Below are positions 50,020 through 61,200 of a stretch of 64,000 nt of DNA, piece after piece. Positions within the stretch are counted from its first letter, which is position 1; each line of letters starts with the position of its first letter. The DNA is from Phocaeicola dorei (GTDB taxonomy: Bacteria > Bacteroidota > Bacteroidia > Bacteroidales > Bacteroidaceae). The translations under genes were made by a program, and so were the position numbers. The notes beneath the pieces were generated by a model that saw only the letters and a program-made list of their open reading frames with translations, did not search any database and was not told where the DNA came from. The stretch is from the NCBI RefSeq assembly GCF_013009555.1, contig NZ_CP046176.1, positions 2,077,501 to 2,141,500 on the forward strand, written 5' to 3'.

Positions 50020-52644
50020 ATGAAGAAACTGTTTATTTTACTTGTGTGCCTGTTGCCTGTGTTGGCACAAGCTCAAATGGAGACCTCTGTAGCCGGATTC
50101 ATCCCTTTATCCGGTAGCGGAAGAATAGTATATAATTTCAATCCCGGATGGCGCTTTCATCGTGGAGACATAAAAGGCGCGGAAGCCGTACGTTTTGATG
50201 ATACATCTTGGCAAGTAGTGTCTGCTCCGCATACTGTGGAACTGATGCCTGCCGAGGCAAGCGGTTGCCGTAACTATCAGGGTGTGGCATGGTACCGGAA
50301 ACATTTTGTGATTCCTCAAGATATGAAAGGAAAAGAGGTGTCGCTTCATTTTGAGGGAGCTATGGGAAAACAGGTGATTTATTTAAATGGCAAGAGGGTG
50401 CAAGAGCACTTGGGAGGATACCTTCCTTTCACTGTGCAACTGACGGAACAGGGGGTACAGCCCGGAGACAGTTGCTTGCTGGCAGTGATGACGGATAATA
50501 GTGATGATAAGAATTTTCCTCCGGGAAAACGTCAATATACCTTGGATTTCGCTTATCATGGAGGAATTTACCGGGATGTGTGGATGATAGGAAAATCAAG
50601 TGTAGCTATTACAGATGCCTTGGAGGCCGATAAGGTGGCCGGAGGCGGAGTTTTTGTGCATTTTGACAATATAAGCGGGAAAAAAGCGGAAGTGTACGTG
50701 GATACGGAAGTGCATAACAGTGGAAAGCAGACGCGTACCGTAGCCGTGGAGACGGTTTTGGCGGATGCCGGCGATGTTCCCGTAAAACGGGTTTCGCAAC
50801 AGGTGAAGCTGCAAGCAGGGGAATCGAAGACGGTGCGGCAACAGTTTGCAGTTCGCAATCCTAAGTTATGGTCTCCTGACTCACCTTATTTGTATAGGAT
50901 ACAATCTCGTGTCAAAGCCGGACATGAAGTTTTGGATGGGGGAGTGACACGTGTGGGGATCCGCAAAGCGGAATTTAAAGGTAAGGATGGCTTTTGGTTG
51001 AATGGCAAGCCTTTTGGTCAATTGGTCGGCGCGAACCGTCATCAGGATTTTGCATACGTGGGTAATGCGCTGCCCAACAGCCAGCAGTGGAGGGATGCCA
51101 AACGCTTGCGTGATGCAGGATGTACCATTATCCGTGTAGCTCATTATCCGCAAGATCCGGCATTCATGGATGCTTGTGACGAAATGGGGCTGTTTGTTAT
51201 TGTGGCTACTCCGGGATGGCAATATTGGAATAAAAATCCGGAGTTCGCAAAGCTGGTACATCGGAATACCCGTGAGATGATACGCCGGGACCGCAATCAT
51301 CCCAGTGTGCTGATGTGGGAGCCTATTTTGAATGAAACGCCTTATCCGCGCGATTTCGCACTGGAGGCATTACGGATTACACGGGAGGAGTTTCCTTATC
51401 CCGGACGCCCTGTAGCGGCAGCCGATGTTCATTCGAAAGGAGTGGCGGAAAACTATGATGTGGTGTACGGATGGCCGGGAGATGATGAGAAGGCAGACCG
51501 TCCGGAACAATGTATTTTTACTCGTGAGTTTGGCGAGAATGTGGATGACTGGTATGCACATAATAATAATAACCGTGCCAGCCGTAGCTGGGGGGAACGC
51601 CCGTTGCTGGTGCAGGCGTTGTCATTATCAAAGAGTTATGATGAAATGTACCACACTACAGGACAGTTTATCGGTGGGGCGCAATGGCATCCTTTTGATC
51701 ATCAGCGGGGGTATCATCCCGATCCGTATTTCGGGGGCATTTATGATGCGTTCCGGCAGCCTAAATACGCTTATTATGCTTTTCGCAGCCAGTCTGCCGC
51801 GACATTGAAGCATCCTGTAGCGGAATGTGGCCCTATGGTGTTTATCGCCCATGAGATGTCTCCTTTCTCGGATGCCGATGTGGTGGTGTTCAGTAATTGT
51901 GATTCGGTTCGTCTCTCTGTCTATGACGATACTGAGAGCTGGACGCTTCCGGTAGTTCATGCGCAGGGACATATGCCTAATGCCCCGGTGATATTCAAGG
52001 ATGTATGGGATTTCTGGGAAGCACGCGAGTATAGTTATAAGCAAAAAAACTGGCAGAAAGTAAATATGGTGGCAGAGGGAATTATAGACGGTAAAGTGGT
52101 TTGCACTTATAAGCGGATGCCGTCACGTCGCAGCACGAAGTTGCGTATGTATGTGGATACGGAAGGAAAACAATTGGTGGCAGACGGTTCGGATTTTATC
52201 GTAGTGGTGGCCGAAGTGACGGATGATAGCGGTAATGTGCGCCGTCTGGCCAAAGAAAATATCGTATTTACTGTAGAAGGTGAAGGACGAATTATAGGGG
52301 ATGCCTCTATCAATGCCAATCCGCGCACGGTGGAGTTTGGCTCTGCTCCCGTATTGATCCGTTCTACCCGCAAGCCCGGCAAAATAAAGGTGAAGGCCCA
52401 TGTGCAGTTTGAAGGAACGAATGCGCCGGTTGCTACGGAAATAGAATTAGAAAGTATTCCGTCAGAACTGCCTTTCTGTTATACGGAGGAGGAGACGGAT
52501 TCTCAATCAGTTGGAGCAGGACTAGCCGGAAGCCCTGTTAGAACAGAAAGAATGGCGGGGAAAGTTGTGCTGACAGAAGAGGAAAGGCAAAAAGTATTGA
52601 TGGAGGTGGAGAGACAGCAAACTGAATTCGGTACGGAGAAGTAA
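50020..52644 (+). CDS. Glycoside hydrolase family 2 enzyme (beta-galactosidase type), exported
   Basis: 874 residues from ATG 50020, chosen because the signal peptide MKKLFILLVCLLPVLAQAQ begins there. GH2 layout: sugar-binding jelly-roll (about 45-205), Ig-like domain (about 215-320), TIM barrel (about 325-620), then C-terminal Ig-like modules (about 695-830). The acid/base Glu439 lies in EPILNETPYP and the nucleophile Glu503 in FTREFGEN. Exact substrate (beta-galactoside, glucuronide or other) is uncertain. It is upstream of the hybrid regulator and SusC/SusD genes, thus probably a periplasmic or surface enzyme of that locus. Confidence 0.9.
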   Translation: MKKLFILLVCLLPVLAQAQMETSVAGFIPLSGSGRIVYNFNPGWRFHRGDIKGAEAVRFDDTSWQVVSAPHTVELMPAEASGCRNYQGVAWYRKHFVIPQDMKGKEVSLHFEGAMGKQVIYLNGKRVQEHLGGYLPFTVQLTEQGVQPGDSCLLAVMTDNSDDKNFPPGKRQYTLDFAYHGGIYRDVWMIGKSSVAITDALEADKVAGGGVFVHFDNISGKKAEVYVDTEVHNSGKQTRTVAVETVLADAGDVPVKRVSQQVKLQAGESKTVRQQFAVRNPKLWSPDSPYLYRIQSRVKAGHEVLDGGVTRVGIRKAEFKGKDGFWLNGKPFGQLVGANRHQDFAYVGNALPNSQQWRDAKRLRDAGCTIIRVAHYPQDPAFMDACDEMGLFVIVATPGWQYWNKNPEFAKLVHRNTREMIRRDRNHPSVLMWEPILNETPYPRDFALEALRITREEFPYPGRPVAAADVHSKGVAENYDVVYGWPGDDEKADRPEQCIFTREFGENVDDWYAHNNNNRASRSWGERPLLVQALSLSKSYDEMYHTTGQFIGGAQWHPFDHQRGYHPDPYFGGIYDAFRQPKYAYYAFRSQSAATLKHPVAECGPMVFIAHEMSPFSDADVVVFSNCDSVRLSVYDDTESWTLPVVHAQGHMPNAPVIFKDVWDFWEAREYSYKQKNWQKVNMVAEGIIDGKVVCTYKRMPSRRSTKLRMYVDTEGKQLVADGSDFIVVVAEVTDDSGNVRRLAKENIVFTVEGEGRIIGDASINANPRTVEFGSAPVLIRSTRKPGKIKVKAHVQFEGTNAPVATEIELESIPSELPFCYTEEETDSQSVGAGLAGSPVRTERMAGKVVLTEEERQKVLMEVERQQTEFGTEK

Positions 52645-52689
52645 TATAGATAGAACGCGGATTTATCTCGTTCCAATCTAACCAATAAT

Positions 52690-52742
52690 TGGTATTTAAC
52701 TAATTTCAATTTAAGTACCAACGGATTTTTTTCTTATCTTTG
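52690..52742 (+). promoter_or_regulatory. Promoter region of the hybrid two-component regulator gene
   Basis: A -7 box TATCTTTG at 52735-52742, 28 bp before ATG 52771. Upstream, TGGTATTTAA (52690) and TTTAAGTACCA (ending 52720) form an inverted repeat, and CCAATAATTGG (52682-52692) is a perfect palindrome apart from its centre. These could be operators. Confidence 0.55.
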
Positions 52743-52770
52743 ACCTCGGTTTGAAGAAAACTAAATACTT

Positions 52771-55700
52771 ATGAAGAAATATATACTTATTATACTTTGT
52801 TGCCTGACAAGCTTTCCTCTGTGGTCATATAATGTGAATATGATTGTGGAACATTATTCTGTAGATCAAGGGCTTCCTAATAATACGGTAAACTGTACCT
52901 TGAAAGACAGAGATGGCTTTATCTGGTTCGGAACCTGGTATGGCTTATGTTGTTTCGATGGAGTGAAGTTTAAAACATTCAATAAACAGGAGCACGATTC
53001 GGATGTGCCGCCACGTAAGATCCAGCGCATAGTCGAGGATAAAAACGGGTATATATGGGTAAAGACCATTGACCGTAAGTTATATGTCTTCAATAAAGTG
53101 ACCGAATGTTTTCATGCTGTTTATGATGACATGAAGAACTATTCGGAGAATATCCAGGTGATAAAATTACAAAATACGGCCGAGGGGGATGTGTTGTTGC
53201 TGACTAAAGATAAAAATCTGTTATTGGCCGGGGTAGATGAAAAAGGGCAGGTAACTATCAAGATTCTGTTCGACTCTCGGAACGAGATAAACAAGCATGA
53301 TTATACACTGAAACACCATGTCCTGTGTGAGACGGAGGAATATATCAGTTGGATAGGAACTGATTATAAGGTAGCCGCCGTGCATAAAGGATCGGAATTG
53401 GCATCCCGGCCTGCCGATTTTATAACCAGTAAGATTAATTCCGGTGACAAGGATAGTTTTACCAGTTTTTTTGAGGATGGCAGGAAGGTATGGGTCGGAG
53501 ATCGTGCGGGTATTTTTTACAGTATCGATGTGAGGACCGGTTTGGTAAACCGGTATGTACTTTCCGAAATAAAAGGTGCGATCAGCAATTTGCTGGTTAC
53601 TCCGGCAGGTTATGTCTATCTCAGTGTGGCCGGACAAGGCACATACGAATATGATTTGGCTGAGCGCAGGTTGCAAAAGATAAATACTGAAATGAATGAC
53701 GCTATGGTAACTCATGCATTCATAGACCAGTATGATAAAATATGGTTTCACGAAAATGAGAAGGCGCTGATTTATTATGATCCGTTGAACCATACTGCAA
53801 AACGGTTTCCGTTTACCATGTTCGGCAAGATAACCACCCTGTATTCGGAAGATGCCGGCGAAAGAGGGCTTTTTTTCCTGTCTCCGGCAGGAGAGGCCTG
53901 GTTGTTCGACAGGGAACATGCGGAGATGGTTTATATCAATAAATTGAAACAACTTTCTAATGATAGGACAAATCAGCAGTTTTATCATCTGATGTTGGAT
54001 AATGACGGGGTATTGTGGCTTTCCTCTGCCGATGAAGGGGTGTATTGCATGAATTTCCCCAAGAAGCAATTCAATCTGCTTTCGTTGTCTCCGCAATCAG
54101 CCGGTCAGGAAAATTATGCGACAGGGGTAAGAGCCCTTTTCCAATCAAAAAGTGGCGATATCTGGGTGGGCACCCGTTGGCAGAGTGTTTATCGGATGGA
54201 CCGGAACGGTGTAACCAAACATGTTTTTTCGACAGGTGACGAGCATATAGGTAATGTATATCACATCATGGAAGACGACAAAGGAAACCTTTGGTTCTCT
54301 ACCAAAGGCGACGGATTGGTGAAAGCTGTTCCTGATGAGAAAACTGCAGGTGGTTTCCGTTTTAAACGTTATCTGCATAATTTGTCTGATTTGTCGTCAA
54401 TCAGCGGGAATGATGTGTATTTCACTTATCAGGATGAAAAGAAACGTATCTGGGTGGGTACTTTGGACGGAGGATTGAATCTGCTTTGTGAGGAAAATGG
54501 GGAAGTCACTTTTAAGAATAAATATAACGGATTCAAGAATTATCCTACGTATGGCCTTTATATGGAAGTGAGGAATATGATAGAGGATAATGACGGGCGT
54601 ATGTGGGTAGGTACGATGGACGGGCTGATGTCTTTTAAAAACAACTTTGCCTCAGTGGAGCAGATTGATTTTGAAACCTACCGTGGTGCCAACCGGGTAA
54701 ATTATGCCGATAGCGATGTGTACGCGCTTTATAAAGACGAGTTCTCTCAGATATGGGTATGCGTGTTTGGTGGAGGATTGAGCAAATTGTCGGGATATGA
54801 TGAGGAAACGCATAAGCTTTCATTTAAATCGTATGGCTGGGAAGACGGATTGAATAATGATGTGGTGATGTCTATTATAGAAGATGATAACGGTTTCCTT
54901 TGGCTTGCTACGGAAAAAGGACTCTCTTGTTTTGACAGGGCGACAAGCCAGGTGCGTAACTATGACAAATACGATGGCTTTCCCCCGGTTGTGATGGAAG
55001 AAAGCACCACATTGAAAACGCTGGACGGGGAACTTTGGCTGGGGTGTAAAGAGGGTATCTTGACCTTTTCTCCCGATAAACTGGAAACGCAAAGATTTGA
55101 TTATAACACATTTATTGTAGGATGTCAGATATCAAACCGGGACATACGCAGCTATACGGACCATCCTATTATTGACCGGTCCATTACCTATACAGACAGG
55201 ATTACATTGAATCATAACCAGTCCATGTTTACTTTAGAGTTTGCGGCGTTGAACTATAATAATCAGAACCGTGTGTCTTACAAATATATTTTGGAAGGAT
55301 ATGAAAAAGAATGGCACTATAACGGGAAGAACCGTATAGCGTCCTATACCAATGTTCCTCCCGGCAAGTATCTTTTCAGAGTACAGACACTGGATGAGGC
55401 AAATCCCGGTTTGGAATCTTTCCGTGAGTTGACCGTTGTCATTCTGCCGCCTTGGTGGGCCAGTTGGTGGGCGTATGTTATCTATATGATTATAGCTGTA
55501 GCCTTATTGCTGGTGGCTATAAAATTATCTCTTTTCATGATTAAGGTGAAAAATGATGTGTATATCGAACAAAAATTGTCCGAATTGAAAATCAAGTTCT
55601 TTACCAATATCTCGCATGAGTTGCGTACTCCGCTGACTCTGATCCAAGGGCCTATTCAGGAGTTGAAAGAGAAAGAAAAACTATCTCAGAAAGGAATGCA

Positions 55701-57174
55701 ATACGTGGATCTGATGGAAAAGAATACCAAGCAGATGCTGCAACTGGTCAATCAGATATTGGATTTCCGTAAAATACAGAACGGAAAAATGCGTCTGCAT
55801 GTGTCGTTGTTCAACCTGAATGAGATGGTAGACTCTTTTGAGAAAGAATTCAGGGTGATGGCCGAAGAAAATGAAGTCAGCTTCACGTTCCAGCTGGCCG
55901 GTGAGGATATCATGGTATGGGCGGATAAGGAGAAAGTGGCCATCGTAATCCGCAACATAATCTCCAATGCGTTCAAGTTCACTCCTGCCGGGGGGAATAT
56001 TTATGTCACGATGGGAGTGTCGGATGATGACAAGCATTGTTATGTACGGGTGGAAGATAGCGGTGTGGGTATTCCCCAAAGCAAGCTTTCCGAAATCTTC
56101 GAGCGTTTCTCGCAGGCTGACAATGCACGTGGCGCTTATTATCAGGGAACGGGCATCGGATTGGCTTTATCTAAGGAAATTATCAGTCTGCATCATGGGG
56201 AAATCTATGCAGAGAGCCCTGAAGGGAAAGGGGCAGTCTTTACCATTGAATTGCAACTGGGTAAGGAGCATTACAAACCGTCGGAAGTCGATTTTTATAT
56301 GGGCGGGGAAACGGTGAGTGTTCCTGAAACTGAATCTGTTTCTGCTTCTGCCGGCAAGGAAAGCGAGGAGGAGAAAGAACAGCCTGTCGATTCGTCTTTG
56401 CCTACCGTGCTGATTGTAGAAGATAATAAGGATTTATGTAATATGTTGAAGTTGCAATTGGAAGATAAATTCAATATTTATATGGCCAATGATGGTGTGG
56501 AGGGGCTGAAGAAAGTACATCTCTATCATCCCGACATGGTAGTCACCGACCAGATGATGCCGAATATGGATGGAATAGAGATGTTGCAACGCATCCGTAA
56601 AGATTTCCAAATCAGTCATATTCCGGTGATTATCCTGACGGCGAAAGGTAATGATGAAGCGAAGACCAAAGCGATAAGCATGGGAGCGAATGCCTATATC
56701 ATCAAACCTTTCAGCAAAGACTATTTGGTGGCACGTATCGAACAGTTGCTGAATGAACGTAAATTGTTCCGTGAACGTGTATGGCAGCAGCCCGAAGAAC
56801 ATAAGGAGGAACAGGATACATACGAACAGTTCCTAGTGAAGAAAGATGTGCAGTTCATTGAAAAGATTCATCAGGTTATAGAAGAGAATTTGGATAATAG
56901 TGATTTTAATATAGATACTATAGCATCAACTATCGGGCTGAGTCGCTCGGCTTTCTTTAAGAAGTTAAAGAGTCTGACCGGGTTTGCTCCGGTGGATTTA
57001 GTGAAAGAAATTCGTCTGAATAAATCAATAGAGTTGATTAAAAATTCGGATATGAGTATTTCAGAAATAGCTTTTGCCGTAGGCTTCAAGGATTCCGGTT
57101 ATTTCAGTAAATGTTTTCGTAAGAAATATGATCAGACTCCGAGGGAATATATGAATGAATGGCGTAAAGGTTGA
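52771..57174 (+). CDS. Hybrid two-component system regulator (HTCS) of the polysaccharide utilization locus
   Basis: 1467 residues. A signal peptide (about 1-19) precedes a large periplasmic sensor of repeated Reg_prop beta-propeller blades (about 25-790; recurring GLPNNTVNC, DGFIWFGTWYGL, DKIWFHE, IWVGTLDGGLNLL) and a Y_Y_Y domain (about 800-895). One membrane helix (about 900-925) follows. Cytoplasmic parts: HisKA with His949 in FFTNISHELRTPL, HATPase (NIISNAFKFTPAGG, GTGIGLALSK), receiver with Asp1260 in VVTDQMMPNMDG, and AraC-type HTH (about 1360-1467, IDTIASTIGLSRSAFFKKLK). It senses a glycan breakdown product and activates the neighbouring genes. All key residues are intact. Confidence 0.96.
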   Translation: MKKYILIILCCLTSFPLWSYNVNMIVEHYSVDQGLPNNTVNCTLKDRDGFIWFGTWYGLCCFDGVKFKTFNKQEHDSDVPPRKIQRIVEDKNGYIWVKTIDRKLYVFNKVTECFHAVYDDMKNYSENIQVIKLQNTAEGDVLLLTKDKNLLLAGVDEKGQVTIKILFDSRNEINKHDYTLKHHVLCETEEYISWIGTDYKVAAVHKGSELASRPADFITSKINSGDKDSFTSFFEDGRKVWVGDRAGIFYSIDVRTGLVNRYVLSEIKGAISNLLVTPAGYVYLSVAGQGTYEYDLAERRLQKINTEMNDAMVTHAFIDQYDKIWFHENEKALIYYDPLNHTAKRFPFTMFGKITTLYSEDAGERGLFFLSPAGEAWLFDREHAEMVYINKLKQLSNDRTNQQFYHLMLDNDGVLWLSSADEGVYCMNFPKKQFNLLSLSPQSAGQENYATGVRALFQSKSGDIWVGTRWQSVYRMDRNGVTKHVFSTGDEHIGNVYHIMEDDKGNLWFSTKGDGLVKAVPDEKTAGGFRFKRYLHNLSDLSSISGNDVYFTYQDEKKRIWVGTLDGGLNLLCEENGEVTFKNKYNGFKNYPTYGLYMEVRNMIEDNDGRMWVGTMDGLMSFKNNFASVEQIDFETYRGANRVNYADSDVYALYKDEFSQIWVCVFGGGLSKLSGYDEETHKLSFKSYGWEDGLNNDVVMSIIEDDNGFLWLATEKGLSCFDRATSQVRNYDKYDGFPPVVMEESTTLKTLDGELWLGCKEGILTFSPDKLETQRFDYNTFIVGCQISNRDIRSYTDHPIIDRSITYTDRITLNHNQSMFTLEFAALNYNNQNRVSYKYILEGYEKEWHYNGKNRIASYTNVPPGKYLFRVQTLDEANPGLESFRELTVVILPPWWASWWAYVIYMIIAVALLLVAIKLSLFMIKVKNDVYIEQKLSELKIKFFTNISHELRTPLTLIQGPIQELKEKEKLSQKGMQYVDLMEKNTKQMLQLVNQILDFRKIQNGKMRLHVSLFNLNEMVDSFEKEFRVMAEENEVSFTFQLAGEDIMVWADKEKVAIVIRNIISNAFKFTPAGGNIYVTMGVSDDDKHCYVRVEDSGVGIPQSKLSEIFERFSQADNARGAYYQGTGIGLALSKEIISLHHGEIYAESPEGKGAVFTIELQLGKEHYKPSEVDFYMGGETVSVPETESVSASAGKESEEEKEQPVDSSLPTVLIVEDNKDLCNMLKLQLEDKFNIYMANDGVEGLKKVHLYHPDMVVTDQMMPNMDGIEMLQRIRKDFQISHIPVIILTAKGNDEAKTKAISMGANAYIIKPFSKDYLVARIEQLLNERKLFRERVWQQPEEHKEEQDTYEQFLVKKDVQFIEKIHQVIEENLDNSDFNIDTIASTIGLSRSAFFKKLKSLTGFAPVDLVKEIRLNKSIELIKNSDMSISEIAFAVGFKDSGYFSKCFRKKYDQTPREYMNEWRKG

Positions 57175-57196
57175 TTTCTTGATCTTATAAAGCAGG

Positions 57197-57239
57197 AATC
57201 CCGTAAACAGATGCAAGCGAGCATTGTGTTTGCGGGATT
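57197..57239 (+). terminator. Hairpin after the HTCS gene
   Basis: AATCCCGTAAACA pairs with TGTTTGCGGGATT (one G-T wobble) around a 17-nt loop; only a weak T-rich tail follows. Confidence 0.65.
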
Positions 57240-57336
57240 GTCTTGTTTATTCACTAAATTATTTTTGGACTTTATTAAGATTTAGTGATTACATACTTTT
57301 TTGTGATTCGTCTTAATTCTAAACAATAACTAGATT

Positions 57337-58224
57337 ATGATGAATGTGAAAAAAATTATCAGTTTAATTATGCTCCTGTTTATGTTACTGCCTTTGGGAG
57401 CACAGAATTCAGAGGGAAAACAACGCTATAAAATAGCTGCGTGTGACTGGATGATGCTAAAACGCCAGAAGATCGGTTCTTTTCAATTAATGAAGGAACT
57501 AGGAGGTGATGGCATAGAAATGGACATGGGAGGCTTGGGAAAACGGGATACTTTTGATAATAAGTTCCACCAACCCCATTTCTGTAAATTATTTAAAGAA
57601 ACAGCACAGGAACAACATATTGAAGTCCCTTCTGTGGCGATGTCCGGATTCTTTGGACAATCTTTCTTGACTCATCATAATTATAAAGCTTTAGTGCAGG
57701 ATTGTTTGAATACGATGAAGGTGATGGGGGCCCAAGTAGCTTTCCTTCCGTTAGGTGGTATAAAAGAGGACTGGACAGTAGCGGGTGATGCACGTCAGGA
57801 GTTGGTAAGCCGTTTGCACGAAGTGGGAGAAATGGCAGTGAAAGATGGAGTAGTGATAGGTATCCGTACTTCTTTGGACGCTGGAGAGGATATAAAACTG
57901 TTGAAAGAAATTAATTCGAAAGGTATAAAGATTTATTATAGTTTTCAAAATGCGTTGGAAAATGGACGCGACCTCTGTAAAGAGTTGAAAAAACTGGGAA
58001 AGGATCGGATTTGTCAGATACATTGTACGGATACAGACGGGGTTACTCTTCCTTATAATACCCGTCTGGATATGAATGCCGTAAAGCATACCCTTGATAA
58101 GATGGGGTGGAGCGGATGGCTGGTCATTGAACGGTCACGGAATAAGGATGAAGTCCGGAATGTAAAGAAAAACTTCGGGACGAATGTCGCTTATCTGAAA
58201 CAGATATTTCAACAAGAAAAATAA
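57337..58224 (+). CDS. Exported sugar phosphate isomerase/epimerase-like TIM-barrel protein
   Basis: 295 residues. A signal peptide (about 1-23, LIMLLFMLLPLGAQ) is followed by an AP-endonuclease-2-type TIM barrel with YKIAACDWMMLKRQKIGSF, GGDGIEMDMGG, GIRTSLDAGEDIKLLKEI, CQIHCTDTDG and GWSGWLVIERSRN (strand ends carrying metal-ligand-type residues Glu, Asp, His and Glu). Xylose-isomerase-like enzymes of this type are usually cytoplasmic; the signal peptide places this one in the periplasm. Its reaction is unknown. It begins the second part of the locus, 30 bp before susC, and likely shares its transcript. Confidence 0.82.
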   Translation: MMNVKKIISLIMLLFMLLPLGAQNSEGKQRYKIAACDWMMLKRQKIGSFQLMKELGGDGIEMDMGGLGKRDTFDNKFHQPHFCKLFKETAQEQHIEVPSVAMSGFFGQSFLTHHNYKALVQDCLNTMKVMGAQVAFLPLGGIKEDWTVAGDARQELVSRLHEVGEMAVKDGVVIGIRTSLDAGEDIKLLKEINSKGIKIYYSFQNALENGRDLCKELKKLGKDRICQIHCTDTDGVTLPYNTRLDMNAVKHTLDKMGWSGWLVIERSRNKDEVRNVKKNFGTNVAYLKQIFQQEK

Positions 58225-58253
58225 GATAATATTTTAATTTTAAAAAAGATTCT

Positions 58254-61200
58254 ATGGAGAATGAAAATGCATTTCTTCAGAAGCTGGACAAGATTGGCAA
58301 CTTGACACAAGTGGTCTGTCTCAGTCTGTTTCTGACAGGAGTTTCTGTTCAGGGAGTATCCGCTGAGACAGGATTCCCTATATCCCAGTCGGTGCAACAG
58401 ACTAAAACTGTCACCGGACAGGTGGTTGATGAAACTGGTGAACCGGTGATTGGTGCCAGTGTGGTGGTGGAAGGAACTACAAACGGTACCATTACTGATT
58501 TTGACGGAAAATTTGCTTTGCAAGTCCCTTCGGGCAAGAAGGTTGTCATTTCATTTGTGGGGTATGTGCCGCAAACGATTGCTCCGAAACAAGGAAAAGA
58601 CTTTAGAGTGGTGCTGAAGGAAGATTCCAAAATTCTGGATGAGGTGGTCATTGTTGGTTACGGTACTCAAAAGGCTAAAAATGTTACTGGTGCAATCTCT
58701 ACTGTAAATCCAAAAGAAATAGAAGATTTGCCAGTAGGAAATTTGGGAGCGGCTTTACAAGGCATGGTGACAGGTTTGAGTGTTAGTGGTGGCCAGACTC
58801 GTCCTGGTGCTGCTGCTAGTTTATCGATTCGTCAGCCAATGACTTTGTCTAAAGATGGTGGAGATACAAATCCTATTTATGTTGTTGATGATTTTATTGT
58901 GGATGCAACAACATTTAATAACTTGGATCCTAGTGAGGTGGAAAATATATCAGTATTGAAAGATGCTGCAGCTTCTGTTTATGGTGCTCGTGGTGGACAA
59001 GGTGCCATATTGGTGAAAACCAAGCGTGGCAAAGAAGGTGATCCTCGTATATCCTATAGTGGGCAATTTGGCTATAATGATGAAATAGCTCGTCCCAAAA
59101 TGATGGATTCATATCATTATGGATTGTTCTATAATGCTATTGCTGCTGCTAATGGCAATGATGAGATAAAAAATCATAAAACAGACCTTTTCCAAGCTGA
59201 CGAGTTAGAAGCGATGCGTAATATAAATTATGATTGGTTGGATGATGCTTGGAAAGGTGCTTTTAGTATGAAGCATAATCTTAATTTAAGTGGTGGAACA
59301 CAAAAAGCAACTTATTTTGCTGGTGTTTCATATTATACTCAAAGTGGTAATTTGGGAACCTTGGACTATGAACGTTGGAATTATCGTGCTGGTGTGGATG
59401 TTAAACTGGCATCTCATTTTAAAGTAGGTTTGCAAGCTTCGGGAGATTATGGAAAAAATGAAAAGACCTTTAATAAGGTCGGAGGGGAAAACGATGAAAA
59501 TGACTATAATACATTATTATTGACACCTCGCTATATTCCGGCATATATAGATGGCTTGCCGTTATTACGTTATGGATTTTCCAACAGTCAGCAAAATAAC
59601 ATCCAGCAATATAATTATTATGCATTAGAAGAGTTAGGTAATATATCAAAGAATGATCCTCAAAATATGCGTTTGAATGCTTCTGTGGAATATGACTTTG
59701 ACTGGAATAAAACACTGAAAGGACTTAAACTGAAAATGTCTTATTCTAAAAGTATAAGTACAGATAAAAATAGTCGTGTCGGTTCCAAATATACTGCTTA
59801 TTCTTTCAAAACACGTGGGGGATCAGGTAATCACTTATATATAGGTGATGATTTGACTAATGAATCTAATTTGCAAGAAACAACAGTTAAAAATGGAAAT
59901 CAGATTTGGAGGACCATGAATCGTACGGATAGCTACCAGTTGAACTTTGTTGCAAACTATAATCGTACTTTTGGCAAACATACGATAGGAGCTTTGTTTT
60001 CTGTTGAACGCTCAGAAAGGAATTATGAGTATGTACGCTATTATAGGGAAGATCCGTTAGAAGTAAATAATGGTGAATGGAATACGGCAACAGGCAAAAT
60101 GGATGGATTGACAGAACGTTCTGAGTCTGGATTGTTGTCTTATATTGGGCGTGTGAACTATTCATATAATGATCGTTATATGATGGAATTCCTTGTTCGT
60201 TCAGATGCCTCTACTAAATTTGCACCTAGTAATTACTGGGGGGTATTCCCTTCTTTATCATTGGGTTGGGTGGTATCTGAAGAAAATTGGTTTAAAGAAA
60301 AAATACAATGGCTTGAATATTTGAAAGTCAGAGGTTCGGTAGGTATGCTAGGTAAGGATAACACTAAAGCATGGTTGTGGCGTCAGAATTACTCATATCA
60401 GGCAAATAAAGGAGCTGTTTTTGGTACAAATGAGCAAAACCCTGTAGGTATGGGATTGAAAATGGGTGCGGCTCCTAATGCTGATGTTCATTGGGATAAA
60501 AGTTATAAATTCAATTTCGGTATTGATACTAGATTTTTGAATGGTAGATTGTCATTTGGTTTAGATGCGTATTTGGATAAGAATACAGAAATGTTAGTTC
60601 AAAGAGACGGATTGGTTCCTGTGACCATTGGTGGCGCATTGGCAGCTGAAAATTATGATGCCATAGATGCTTATGGCGTGGAACTTTCTTTTGGATGGAG
60701 AGATAGAGTAGGTGATATTAACTATTTTGTAAAATTGAATACAGCATTTACAGGTACTAAATACCGTAAACACGATTGGCCGGATATTATAGGTCTGGGT
60801 GATATATATAAAGGTGGTCCGACTGATATGGGTAAGTGGGGATACGATTGTATAGGTATGTTCCGTACCCAACAAGAGATTGATGAGTTTGTGACAAAAA
60901 ATAATGTCACAAAATATATGGGACTGAATCCTGAACAAATAAAGCCCGGTATGTTGATTTATCGTGATGTTAGAGGTAAACAGAATCCTGATGGAAGTTG
61001 GGAGGCAGCTGATGGTATTATTGATTCAAACGATAGAATACGTTTGAGTAAGAAAAATAGTAATCCTTATGGATTTAGCTTAAACTTTGGTGGTGACTGG
61101 AAAGGTTTAAGTTTAAGTGCACAACTTAGTGCCTCGTGGGGTGGATGGGCTGAAATACCGTCTGCTGCAAGAGATATGAGTACTAAGAAACTGAATTATA